DNA from: an uncultured bacterium
Lineage (GTDB): Bacteria; Vulcanimicrobiota; Xenobia; Xenobiales; Xenobiaceae
Reading direction: 5' to 3'
Length of the DNA stretch: 64,000 nucleotides
NCBI GenBank assembly: GCA_934621605.1
Contig: CAKTUZ010000015.1
Coordinates: forward strand, 1-64,000
Both the position numbers and the translations under genes were made by a program. This document shows, in pieces, positions 46,556 through 55,356 of the stretch (the stretch's first letter is position 1; every line of letters starts with the position of its first letter). The notes below the pieces were generated by a model that saw only the letters and a program-made list of their open reading frames with translations, was not told the DNA's origin and did no database searches.

Positions 46556-46996
46556 GCAAGCCGCCTTTCTACCCGTCCGAGCAGGCCCCCGTGAAATTAT
46601 GCAAACTTCGGCCTTTTTCCTGCTTTTGCCGATTTTGTCATACAGTATTGACGACAAAGGTGCCCCGTTTTATCACATTGCTTGTATTGAAGATCTTTTT
46701 GACCAGTATAGTTTCCTTTTGAATGCAGATGAAGCTGGTTTTGCCTTGCTTGCTCAAGGAGTTCTATACAGTAGGAGGTTTTTATATAAATCCTGTAACG
46801 ACTCAGCCTTAAATTAATTACAGTAGTCGCAAACTGAGCAACACTAACGCCTAACAACAAAAATGCTCCGTAAGCTTCCATGCTTGCGGAGCATTTTTTC
46901 AGTCACCTTTCTGAATAATCTCATACATTATCAACTAAAATTTGCCAATACCCATTTCTAGCCGAGCCAACTCTTTCTATTATTTTCAATTGCAAT
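46556..46996. other. Intergenic stretch with a terminator hairpin, no supported gene
   Basis: Overlapping reading frames on both strands in 46530-46881 have no recognisable motif or start signal. At 46859-46898 a perfect-looking hairpin (AATGCTCCGTAAGC with GCTTGCGGAGCATT) is flanked by A and T runs and probably terminates transcripts from the AlbA_2 fragment. A copy of the sequence GGTGACTGAAAA, also repeated at 47340-47381, lies at 46898-46909. Confidence 0.5.
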
Positions 46997-47221
46997 TTAA
47001 ACTCTTATAAGATTTACTCCAACAATAATCCCCATAGTGTCTCGGACTTTATTGGGTATATCTTCTAAAAGTTTGGCGGAGTTAACTACACCAATAACTT
47101 GACCGTTATCATCACAACCTATATATATCTTCCCTCCCTGAGCATTAGCAAAACCACAGATCCACTCTAAATATTTATCGTCCCATTTCGCCTTCCACTC
47201 AATATTTTGTTGCTCTGGCAT
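46997..47221 (-). pseudogene. Truncated AlbA_2 (Schlafen-like) domain protein
   Basis: 74 residues. EQQNIEWKAKWDDKYLEWIC, GFANAQGGKIYIGCDDNGQV and IPNKVRDTMGIIVGVNL are the first two thirds of an AlbA_2 (PF04326-type) putative DNA-binding domain, which normally starts a 400-500-residue regulator. The frame ends at IRV. The ATG at 47221 has GGAG upstream, so it may still be translated. A VTEK-coding stretch typical of the far C-terminus of such regulators lies upstream of it, out of order, suggesting deletion and rearrangement of one or two copies. Confidence 0.65.
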
Positions 47222-47280
47222 TTTGATATTCTCCAATAGACATCTTCAATAGAAGCGCTTTACAAGCTGTGTGCAATAAA

Positions 47281-47381
47281 CTATTCCTTGTAATTTTTAT
47301 GTTTTCAGTCACCTTCAATACTTTCTTTTTACCAATTTTTCGGCATTTTTCAGTCATTTTTTCAGTCACCTTTTCAGTCAC
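47281..47381 (-). repeat. VTEK-coding short repeat, probable C-terminal remnant of an AlbA_2-type regulator
   Basis: GTGACTGAAAAG is repeated with small changes (47345-47381, again near 47300), encoding VTEKVTEKMTEK and later KVTEN. It starts at the first base after the stop of the 782-residue membrane protein and is in frame with it. Such VTEK runs are common near the C-terminus of AlbA_2/ATPase-like regulators. Confidence 0.5.
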
Positions 47382-49730
47382 CTAATAGCCGGGCGGCACA
47401 ACCTCTTCGTCAGTTACGTTAGCGTTGTCCTCGGGCGCGTTGGCTGAAGGCGCAGCTTGATTTTCCGGCGGCGGTACCTCTCCGTAAAGTGAAGAATTAC
47501 CCTCTACCGGAGGCACAGCACTCATATTACCGGTATTGTTATTGCTAGGCGCAGGTGCAGCAACCTCACTTTCGGGGCTAGGCGCCTGAGTATTAGCTTC
47601 CGGCGCAGTTGTGTTGGCCGGGGCATTAGCGCCACTATCAACGCCTTCATTTTTAGGGCTCAACGGAATATTAAAGTCGCCATCGCCGCTATTAGCGTTA
47701 TCTTCAGGCATACTTTCTACCGCCGGTTCATCCGCTTCGTTGCCTTGAGGTAAAGCACTGCCGTCAGTTACGCCTTCTACAATAGCTCTCCCGTCCGGGC
47801 CCACGATATTGATTTGCGTCTGTCCATCGGTACTACCGCCTTTATTAATTTTCAATTTTATGCGCGGCTTAACGTACTTGGTAGGATTATCGGCAAAAGC
47901 ACGCATATTTTCTTCACTTTCAAAGACAAAGGTCGTACCGTAAACTGTCAACCTATAGGGAGAATTATTAGGCACAGCTTGCTTGCTAACCGGATCTTTG
48001 GAAGTATATTCTTCCATTAAGGCAGGCGGAATTTCGTATTGCTGTTGTTCTTTGGCTTGAGGCATATTTTCCCCCACCACAGCTTGGTGATTTTCCATAA
48101 GCAAAAATACGGCTATAGCCAAAAAGACAATACCTGCTACCAAAACCCAAGTAACCTTGGGAATGGCTCCATCCGTCTCTTTGCGCTTACCTTTGCTCTC
48201 CGGCGGAAGCACATTGCTACCGCCTTCCAAAAGCGGTGCTTGGCGGCCATATTTAGCCGACATAGCGCTGCCCCACTCCGCCGAAGCACTCTTTTCTGGG
48301 GCTGCGCTGCCACGACTCAACGCAGAGCCCGAGCCTACTCCGGGCGCCGCATCGGAGCCGTCGCCAATCTCTATAGAAAACGGCCCACTAAGCGGCGCCC
48401 GGCCGTTAGGCGAGCCGCCAACCATAGGTTGCCCCTGCCCTAGTTGTGAGGCGCCTGGAATAGGAGGAAGGCCAGGAACCTGGCCGTGAGAAAGGTTAGG
48501 GCCTTGTCCCATAGGCGCAGCTTCAGGCCCTCTGGGTGCGACCGAATCCGGCGCACCCGGAGCAGGCATAGGTTGCGGGGGCTGCCCTGGAGAAGGCGGC
48601 ATGCCCGGACGCGGCGGCCCGCCAGGAACTGCGGGCCGCTGCCCAGGAGTGGGCCTGTTAGCCAGCTCTGCGCTCGGAGCAGCGCCCTTAGACTGCGGCT
48701 GCCCTTGGATGGGGGCCCGACCTATAACTGTTTGCTGCTCCGCTATTTCAGGTAAAGGTGAAGCAGCCACCTTAGCCTCCGCACCGAGCTTAGGCGCACC
48801 TTGGGCAAGCTCGGTGCGTTCAGGCACACGATTGCCGGGCCCCATAGAAGCTTGGGCAGCCGCAGGCGCACGCTCAGCCTGCGTTTTAGAGTCAGCCTGC
48901 TGGGGTACAACAGCATTGGTAGCAGAGCCACCGCCACCAATTAAACTATCAGCCACAGCCGCTGCCTGAGCCGCAGTCTTTAACGTAGAATTAGTGGCTA
49001 CCAAATCTTGACCAAACTTGGGGCCGGCCTGTTTAAAGCTTAAATCGAGCGGCCCTTGTCCGGCCGCAGCATGAGGTCTGTTATAATACGACGGCTGACC
49101 GTAGCCGGGCGCAGGCTGACCATAGCCGGGTGCAGGCTGACCGTAGCCTGGTGCAGGCTGACCGTAGCCGGGCGCAGGCTGACCGTAGCCGGGTGCAGGC
49201 TGACCGTAACCGGGAGCAGGCTGACCGTAGCCGGGTGCAGGCTGACCGTAGCCGGGTGCAGGCTGACCATAGCCGGGCGCAGGCTGGCCGTAGCCGGAAG
49301 CAGGCTGACCGTAGCCGGGAGCAGGCTGACCGTAGCCGGGTGCAGGCTGGCCGTAACCGGGTGCAGGCTGGCCGTAGCCGGGTGCAGGCTGACCGTAGCC
49401 GGGTGCAGGCTGACCGTAGCCGGGTGCAGGCTGGCCGTAACCGGGTGCAGGCTGACCGTAGCCGGGTGCAGGCTGGCCGTAACCGGGTGCAGGCTGGCCG
49501 TAGCCGGGTGCAGGCTGACCGTAACCGGGTGCAGGCTGACCGTAGCCGGGTGCAGGCTGACCATAGCCGGGCACAGGCTGACCGTAACCGGGTGCAGACT
49601 GAGCTGCCGAGCGCTGATTATCATCAGCAGGCATAAATCGAGTTTTATTTAAGTCAAAACCGACGGGGACTTGCTCATCGTAACGAGCCTTATTGTTATG
49701 GTTAGGATTATTATATTGATCTTTACTCAC
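47382..49730 (-). CDS. Membrane-anchored repeat protein with PGYGQPA repeats and a YHS-like domain
   Basis: 782 residues. 1-44 polar; ~45-215 is about 25 copies of the heptad PGYGQPA; ~215-510 is Pro/Gly/Ala-rich and disordered. One transmembrane helix follows basic residues (KVTWVLVAGIVFLAIAVFLL, about 523-543), so most of the protein would be cytoplasmic and the last ~240 residues outside. That part holds DPVSKQAV, then YRLTVYGTTFVFESEENMRA and FADNPTKYV, which looks like a YHS domain whose metal-binding cysteines are lost. It ends in an acidic, Pro-rich tail. The Tyr/Gly/Pro/Gln repeats resemble phase-separating or adhesive low-complexity regions. Function unknown. Confidence 0.7.
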   Translation of the reverse strand: MSKDQYNNPNHNNKARYDEQVPVGFDLNKTRFMPADDNQRSAAQSAPGYGQPVPGYGQPAPGYGQPAPGYGQPAPGYGQPAPGYGQPAPGYGQPAPGYGQPAPGYGQPAPGYGQPAPGYGQPAPGYGQPAPGYGQPAPGYGQPASGYGQPAPGYGQPAPGYGQPAPGYGQPAPGYGQPAPGYGQPAPGYGQPAPGYGQPAPGYGQPAPGYGQPSYYNRPHAAAGQGPLDLSFKQAGPKFGQDLVATNSTLKTAAQAAAVADSLIGGGGSATNAVVPQQADSKTQAERAPAAAQASMGPGNRVPERTELAQGAPKLGAEAKVAASPLPEIAEQQTVIGRAPIQGQPQSKGAAPSAELANRPTPGQRPAVPGGPPRPGMPPSPGQPPQPMPAPGAPDSVAPRGPEAAPMGQGPNLSHGQVPGLPPIPGASQLGQGQPMVGGSPNGRAPLSGPFSIEIGDGSDAAPGVGSGSALSRGSAAPEKSASAEWGSAMSAKYGRQAPLLEGGSNVLPPESKGKRKETDGAIPKVTWVLVAGIVFLAIAVFLLMENHQAVVGENMPQAKEQQQYEIPPALMEEYTSKDPVSKQAVPNNSPYRLTVYGTTFVFESEENMRAFADNPTKYVKPRIKLKINKGGSTDGQTQINIVGPDGRAIVEGVTDGSALPQGNEADEPAVESMPEDNANSGDGDFNIPLSPKNEGVDSGANAPANTTAPEANTQAPSPESEVAAPAPSNNNTGNMSAVPPVEGNSSLYGEVPPPENQAAPSANAPEDNANVTDEEVVPPGY
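49093..49600. repeat. 21-bp coding minisatellite (PGYGQPA heptads)
   Basis: About 25 direct head-to-tail copies with no spacers; the plus-strand unit is close to GCAGGCTGACCGTAGCCGGGT with third-position changes. Long antisense reading frames over this stretch are a consequence of the repeat. Copy number is likely to vary between strains. Confidence 0.9.
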
Positions 49731-49750
49731 GCCTTTTTAGCCTGCCCCTG

Positions 49751-50701
49751 CTATATATTGTCCAAACAACTCTGCAATACAACGACATTGGCCTCTTCGA
49801 AGGCCCGACTGTCTTTTTGTAATTTACTGCTATAACGATATAAACGACTGAGCGAATCTTGACTTTTATCCGCTTCAATAAGCGCTACCGCTTCGGCAAA
49901 GCGATAGAAACTATCCAATTCTTGATTATAAGCTTGCTTCAATTTGCTTACGCTTGACGGAGCCACACTCTTAGCGCACTTTTGTCGCAAAGCTTTAATT
50001 TTACCTACCACGATAGCAGCGTTAGCTTTTTTACCCTGAGACAAGTTATTTAACGCAAAGGTCAATTTTTCGGCATAACCCAATTCTTCCAATTGCCACT
50101 CCAACAAACTATTTTGATACTGATAATATTCCATAAGTTCTGTAGTCGGATATTGCACTTTGGATATACCACGTTTAGTATCAATCTGTTGCTTAATCGC
50201 CTTCATATTCTGCACCAGCAAACGAACCGAATGACTGCGAGCTCTAAAATAGCGATTTTGTGAACGATAAACGTTTACTTCACCACTTTGCAAAGCCAAT
50301 AGATCCAAACGGTCTATTTTATCTCTCTTAAGTACACCAGAAGCAGCCTTAATTTGCTTAAGCTGAGAGCGCATAAGATCTGTACCGCAAGCCTTTAAAT
50401 TTTGGTCAGTAGGAAACTCTATTTTCAAAAAACGACTGAAATGAATAGAAGCCGAAGCACTAATCTTTTCCAAACTCTGAGCAGCTACCGCTTTACTTAA
50501 GCGTCCTTGGGAGAAATCTTTAATAACCTGACCGCTATGAATAACTTCGTTATGCTGTTTTTTCAGCAATTGCAGCGTTTCCAAGTCGGAATTGGCCCAG
50601 TTTTTCCAATCTCTGCCTCCAGGCAAAGCCCAAACCGCATTACATAAGAAAAGTAGCACCAATAAAATACCACCCCATATAAAAGCAAATTTTCTTTTCA
50701 T
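49751..50701 (-). CDS. Exported helical protein of unknown function
   Basis: About 316 residues. Signal peptide MKRKFAFIWGGILLVLLFLC, then N-A-V-W-A as a likely cleavage region. The mature protein is almost entirely helical and basic, with no motif I recognise. The ATG at 50701 was chosen because it places the signal at the N-terminus; the frame extends upstream to 50755. It precedes the PGYGQPA repeat protein by 20 bases, so both are probably expressed together and may act at the same place in the envelope. Confidence 0.7.
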   Translation of the reverse strand: MKRKFAFIWGGILLVLLFLCNAVWALPGGRDWKNWANSDLETLQLLKKQHNEVIHSGQVIKDFSQGRLSKAVAAQSLEKISASASIHFSRFLKIEFPTDQNLKACGTDLMRSQLKQIKAASGVLKRDKIDRLDLLALQSGEVNVYRSQNRYFRARSHSVRLLVQNMKAIKQQIDTKRGISKVQYPTTELMEYYQYQNSLLEWQLEELGYAEKLTFALNNLSQGKKANAAIVVGKIKALRQKCAKSVAPSSVSKLKQAYNQELDSFYRFAEAVALIEADKSQDSLSRLYRYSSKLQKDSRAFEEANVVVLQSCLDNI

Positions 50702-50796
50702 TTTTTGTTGACAACTACCGCCCTTTCTCGTTAGCCAATTGCCTACATGACACACTGCTCACTATTCGCCGCCTGCTTGATTTTTTTTCCAAAATA

Positions 50797-50835
50797 AAAA
50801 AAAGACAGAACCCACCCCCATTCAGGCAGGCTCTG
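50797..50835 (-). terminator. Terminator after pheT
   Basis: CAGAGCC and GGTTCTG pair around a loop rich in G, followed by TCTTTTTTTT on the minus strand, about 40 bases after the pheT stop. Confidence 0.7.
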
Positions 50836-50875
50836 CCCCACTTTAGCACAAGTGAAAAAGCTTTACTCTACAAAA

Positions 50876-53242
50876 TTATTCACGAATGCTGGCTTTAAAC
50901 TCACGCTCGGCAATCTTTTGCATCTTGGTCATAAGCTTGGAAATATCGTCGTCGGTAAGAGTCTTTTCCATAGATTGCAAAGTAAAGCGGAAAGCCATAC
51001 TCTTAAAACCGGCGGCAATATGCGCACCGGTGTAAACATCGAAACACTCTACCTTAGCAACTAAAGCACCGCCAACTTGCTTGAAACGAGCGCAAACCTC
51101 ACCGGCCGTAATATTTTCAGCCATCACTAAAGCCAAGTCACGCTCCACAGAAGGATAGCGAGAAGCTTTTACATACTGAGAAAGTTTTCTGGCAGCTCCT
51201 AAAGCGTCGATATCAAGTTCAGCCCAAATAAGCGGCTGCTCAATATCGAGTTCTTTAGCCAAAACGGGATGAATGGCGCCAATCCAACCAACTTCCTGCT
51301 TATCTAAGCAAATGGAAGCGCAGCAACCGGAATGAACCCAAGGCAGCTCGGCACTCTTATAGGTAAGTTCTACGCCCAAAGCAGCAGCTAAATATTCGAC
51401 AATGCCTTTAACATTGAAGAAATCAGCGCCCTCGAAACTCAAAGCAATACCCATACGCATGGGCTCTTTGATGCCATCACCGTCTTTTTCGTAAACATGA
51501 CTAATTTCAAATAAACGCAAATTATTATTACGTAAACGCAAATTGCGAATAATTACATTGGTCATGAAGGGGAAGAGACGAGTACGCAACACGCGCTGAT
51601 CTTCACTCAAAGGATTCATAATTTGAGCGGCATCATCTTCAATACGATACTTCCTCATCATATCGATACTGTATAAGGAAGGAGTGATAATCTCACTCAA
51701 ACCTAAGCGCATAGCCATATCGCGGAAGAACTCTTCGTTGGCGTCATTGTGGAAGACTACACTGCCTTGACTGACCTCAGGCACAGTATTGGGCAAATTG
51801 TCATAACCAGCATGACGAGCTATTTCTTCTACTAAATCAATTTCTTCAGGAATATCGATACGGAAACCGGGCACAGTCACCTTTAAAGACTTATCGTCGA
51901 TAACTTCCACGCCAAATTCCAACGATTTGAGAATTTCGCTAATTTGCTCAATGGGGAACTCGATACCCAAAACGCGCTTAATAGTATGCAAGCGCAAAGT
52001 AATTACACTGGGCTCAGGAGCTGCAATACTCTTTACCACAATCTTAGTCTGAACTTTACCAGCTAATTCACCCAATAAATAGGCGGCTCGCTGACTGCCA
52101 AAAATAACGCGCTCAATATCAATACCTTTTTCAAAACGCTTGGAGGCTTCAGTGCGCAGCCCCAAACGCAAAGAAGTGCGACGCACGTCGCCATTATCGA
52201 AAGCGGCCGATTCTAAAAGTAACTCGGTAGTATCTTCCTCAACTTCGGTGTTTAATCCACCCATTATACCAGCTACGCCAATACCTTTTTCAGCATCAGC
52301 AATCACAATAGCTGTAGACGGCAGTTTATGTTCGACTCCGTCTAAAGTAGTCAAAGTTTCTTCCGGCCTAGCCTTACGAACCACGATACGACCTCCGGCC
52401 AAATGGCGACGATCATAAGCATGCAAAGGTTGTCCAGTCTCCAACATTACATAGTTGGTAATATCAACTACGTTATTGATAGGACGCATACCAGCCAACT
52501 CAAGGCGATGGGCCATCCACATGGGAGAAGGAGCAATTTTGACATTGTCAACTAAGCGAGCCATAAAGCGAGGGCAAGCTTGGTAGTCTTCAATAGTAAC
52601 TAAATCTTCGCCCTCAGCATTGATTACTTCGGGGTTGAAGTCTTGCATAGTGGGAGGCAAAAGCAAAGGACGGCGCAATTTGGCAGCCAATTCGCGAGCT
52701 ACGCCCAAAATACTGAGCTGGTCGGCACGATTGGCGAAAGATTCGACGATCAAAACGGCTTCAATAATAGGAACAGCCTTCTGAATGGGAATGCCCACTT
52801 CAGTGCTACTATCGAGATCCAAAACGCCATCAACACGCTTTTCCTCAGGCAACAACTCAATATTGAGGCCAACCTCTTCGGCTCCGCAGAACATACCTTC
52901 AGAAACAACGCCGCGCAACTTACCCTTTTTAATTTTGGTACCGTCGGCCAAAATGGAACCGTGCAAAGCTACAGCAGTGATCATGCCTTCATAGACATTG
53001 GTAGCGGCAGTCACAATTTGAATAACGGAAGTACCGATATTTACAGAACAAACGCGTAAACGCTCAGCGTCAGGGTGAGGCTCAATCTTATCGATACGAC
53101 AAGTAACAACATTGCTGACCTGAGCACCCTCATACTCGATATTCTCTACCGGCACGCCTACAGATTGCAAAATTTCAGCAACTTCTTCGGCAGATTCATG
53201 TAATTCAACGTAATCTTTCAACCAACAAAAAGGAACTCTCAT
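50876..53242 (-). CDS. pheT: Phenylalanyl-tRNA synthetase beta subunit
   Basis: 788 residues, full length. The EMAP-like tRNA-binding domain is at 40-150 (VVTCRIDKIEPHPDAERLRV). The B3/B4 editing domain follows, then B5 and the catalytic-like core, and the C-terminal FDX-ACB anticodon-binding domain (SRYPSVERDLALVMAE). It pairs with PheS as an alpha2-beta2 enzyme. It starts 54 bases after pheS. Confidence 0.97.
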   Translation of the reverse strand: MRVPFCWLKDYVELHESAEEVAEILQSVGVPVENIEYEGAQVSNVVTCRIDKIEPHPDAERLRVCSVNIGTSVIQIVTAATNVYEGMITAVALHGSILADGTKIKKGKLRGVVSEGMFCGAEEVGLNIELLPEEKRVDGVLDLDSSTEVGIPIQKAVPIIEAVLIVESFANRADQLSILGVARELAAKLRRPLLLPPTMQDFNPEVINAEGEDLVTIEDYQACPRFMARLVDNVKIAPSPMWMAHRLELAGMRPINNVVDITNYVMLETGQPLHAYDRRHLAGGRIVVRKARPEETLTTLDGVEHKLPSTAIVIADAEKGIGVAGIMGGLNTEVEEDTTELLLESAAFDNGDVRRTSLRLGLRTEASKRFEKGIDIERVIFGSQRAAYLLGELAGKVQTKIVVKSIAAPEPSVITLRLHTIKRVLGIEFPIEQISEILKSLEFGVEVIDDKSLKVTVPGFRIDIPEEIDLVEEIARHAGYDNLPNTVPEVSQGSVVFHNDANEEFFRDMAMRLGLSEIITPSLYSIDMMRKYRIEDDAAQIMNPLSEDQRVLRTRLFPFMTNVIIRNLRLRNNNLRLFEISHVYEKDGDGIKEPMRMGIALSFEGADFFNVKGIVEYLAAALGVELTYKSAELPWVHSGCCASICLDKQEVGWIGAIHPVLAKELDIEQPLIWAELDIDALGAARKLSQYVKASRYPSVERDLALVMAENITAGEVCARFKQVGGALVAKVECFDVYTGAHIAAGFKSMAFRFTLQSMEKTLTDDDISKLMTKMQKIAEREFKASIRE

Positions 53243-53296
53243 TTTTTTCCTCTTCCAAAACTCTCCCCCACCGTCATCTTTTACAACCGAACCGAA

Positions 53297-54325
53297 CTAG
53301 AACTGACGCAAGAAGCGCACATCATCCTCGTAAAATTGACGGATATCGTCAATGGCACAACTGAGCATGGCAATACGCTCTACACCCATACCGAAAGCAA
53401 AACCGGTATAACGCTCGGGATCGTAGCCTACGCCTTGAAGCACACGAGGATGTACCATACCGGCGCCCATAATTTCGATCCAACCGCTGTTTTTACAAAC
53501 ACGGCAGCCTTTACCGTCACAAACAAAGCAATCTACCATCACTTCAGCTGAAGGTTCAGTAAAAGGAAAATAAGAGGGATTGAAGCGAGCTTTGCGGCGT
53601 GAGCCGAACATACCCTTGGCAAAGAGCTCTAAAGTGCCTTTTAAGTCGGAGAAGGTAACTTTTTCATCAACTAAGAGGCCCTCTACCTGATGGAACTCCC
53701 AGAAATGAGTAGCATCTACGGCATCGCGGCGATAACATTTACCGGGACAAATAACACGCACCGGCGGCTCTTGCTTTTCCATAACGCGAACTTGGTTGGG
53801 AGAAGTATGGCTGCGCATAAGCAAGCCTTCACGCAAGAAGAAAGAGTCCCACATTTCTCGACTGGGATGATTAGCGGGAATATTTAATGCTTCAAAGTTA
53901 TAATAGTCAGTTTCGACTTCGGGGCCGGACATAACGCTGTAGCCTAACCCCTTAAAAATTTCTTTAATACGACGCAAAGTAGCGCTCAATAAATGGATAC
54001 GTCCCGGTTCGGCCCAACGACCGGGCAAAGTAACGTCGAGACGCTCGGAATTTAATTTCTTGACAATTTCTTCCTGATAGAGGCTCTCGCGACGATCGGC
54101 AAAAGCTTTTTCAATAGCGGCTTTTACTTCGTTGGCAACACGACCGAATTCGGGACGTTCTTCTGCGGGAATATCTTTAACACCGCGCAAAATGGTAGTT
54201 AATTCGCCACCTTTACGGCCAAAAATTTTAGTCCAAAGCTCATCAATAGCCTGCTGATTAGAAGCTTCGGCAATCTTCTGTTCAGCTAAAGTTTTAAGCT
54301 GAGTTAACTGTTCAAGAGTAGACAT
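53297..54325 (-). CDS. pheS: Phenylalanyl-tRNA synthetase alpha subunit
   Basis: 342 residues. N-terminal coiled coil, then the class II core with motif 2 region RSHTSPNQVRVM and GKCYRRDAVDATHFWEFHQV, and motif 3 GFAFGMGVERIAML. Between them lie the four Cys of CFVCDGKGCRVC, a zinc-knuckle-like insertion seen in some PheS lineages. The ATG at 54325 has GGAG upstream. The substrate pocket Ala/Gly position cannot be settled by eye. Confidence 0.97.
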   Translation of the reverse strand: MSTLEQLTQLKTLAEQKIAEASNQQAIDELWTKIFGRKGGELTTILRGVKDIPAEERPEFGRVANEVKAAIEKAFADRRESLYQEEIVKKLNSERLDVTLPGRWAEPGRIHLLSATLRRIKEIFKGLGYSVMSGPEVETDYYNFEALNIPANHPSREMWDSFFLREGLLMRSHTSPNQVRVMEKQEPPVRVICPGKCYRRDAVDATHFWEFHQVEGLLVDEKVTFSDLKGTLELFAKGMFGSRRKARFNPSYFPFTEPSAEVMVDCFVCDGKGCRVCKNSGWIEIMGAGMVHPRVLQGVGYDPERYTGFAFGMGVERIAMLSCAIDDIRQFYEDDVRFLRQF

Positions 54326-54709
54326 ATAAAACTCCAATACCAACTAACACTGTTTTCACAATTACGTTATTTCTCATAGAGCAGGCCGCCTCAGTACCGC
54401 TGCAACTAAAGACGCCTCTCCGCGGAGAGCTGCTTTTCTACAGCCTCTCGACCAGGCTCCTTACGCCGCCGTCTGTAAAATTCCTGGCTTAACCTTACTT
54501 CCTCCCAATATTGAGTCTCAATTACTCTTTTATCCAGCCTAATTTTTTACTATAGATCAAAACGGCAAAAACAGACTGTACTACCGATAAAAGGGAAGAG
54601 TTATTCTATTATTGAAAGCCTACTACAAAAAAACGACCGACAGTAAATTTGGCTGCAACTTGCTGCAGTTTTTCGGGTATTTCATGCAGCAGTTTTAGGA
54701 GAGTTTAAC
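54326..54709. other. Divergent pheS/DnaJ-like intergenic region
   Basis: 384 bases between divergent genes. It contains a perfect 14-base palindrome CTCTCCGCGGAGAG at 54416-54429 and GC-rich inverted stretches nearby. No T-box core (GGTGG...ACCGCG) or leader peptide rich in Phe was found on the pheS strand. A run of GGAG for the plus gene lies at 54700. Otherwise no feature is supported. Confidence 0.45.
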
Positions 54710-55324
54710 ATGCGTGATCACTATTTAGTTCTCGGAATAAGTCCCAGTGCCAATACGGATATGATAAAAAGTGCTTATCGCAATCTCTCAAAAACTTATC
54801 ATCCTGATGTATACAAAGGAGATCCTCAAGAAGCTCAGGATATGATGATAGCCATTACTAAAGCTTACGAGGTGCTTTCCGATCCTAAGCTACGCCGCGA
54901 GTATGATAACGCTGGCCTGTTTAAGATGCGAGTCCCCAAAGATTTTGATGGAGATGTCGATATTGAGGCTATGGTAATGAGCTCAGCCGAGTTGAAAAAG
55001 CACCAACCTAAGCCTACTTTTTGGCAAAAGATCATGGCCTTTTTCGGCAAAGAACCAGCCCCTAAACGTGACAGCGCTAGAGCCAGAGGGATACTAGCCG
55101 TGGTAATGGGTATGTCCGATCAGCCCGAATTGCGCGAAGAATGTCGCTTACAATTGCAACAAGCTGTGGCTGCCGATCCAGAAGCTATGGAAATACATTA
55201 CGATCTGGCAATCATGTGCTATAAACTGGGCAAATTTGACGAAGCCAAAAAATCTTTGCAAACTTGCCTACAATTAAAGCCCAATGATAAGCACAGCCAA
55301 CGCTTTCTCTCCATTTTACAATAA
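54710..55324 (+). CDS. J-domain protein with C-terminal TPR
   Basis: 204 residues. A J domain at 1-68 (DHYLVLGISPSANTDMIKSA, with the HPD motif in YHPDVYKGD) is followed by a basic linker and two TPR-like units at 145-204 (MEIHYDLAIMCYKLGKFDEA, KKSLQTCLQLKPND). It would stimulate DnaK for selected clients bound through the TPRs. It lacks the Gly/Phe region and zinc fingers of DnaJ proper. It lies 32 bases before two radical SAM genes on the same strand. Confidence 0.85.
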   Translation: MRDHYLVLGISPSANTDMIKSAYRNLSKTYHPDVYKGDPQEAQDMMIAITKAYEVLSDPKLRREYDNAGLFKMRVPKDFDGDVDIEAMVMSSAELKKHQPKPTFWQKIMAFFGKEPAPKRDSARARGILAVVMGMSDQPELREECRLQLQQAVAADPEAMEIHYDLAIMCYKLGKFDEAKKSLQTCLQLKPNDKHSQRFLSILQ

Positions 55325-55356
55325 AAGGGTCAGCCTTCACATCGCAGCTGCATCTA

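Noticed and set aside
46530..46881. Two overlapping small reading frames on opposite strands
   Set aside because: No domain, no start signals; partly antisense to the glutaredoxin leader. Left as unannotated intergenic DNA.
49093..49600. CRISPR-like array appearance
   Set aside because: Repeats are head to tail without unique spacers and encode a heptad peptide.
49040..49652. Long reading frames in other frames and on the opposite strand over the 21-bp repeat
   Set aside because: A 21-bp unit without stops keeps all affected frames open; only the minus frame from 49730 continues into a protein with a membrane helix and a domain.
54326..54709. T-box or Phe leader peptide for pheST
   Set aside because: No antiterminator core or Phe-rich short frame was found on the minus strand.
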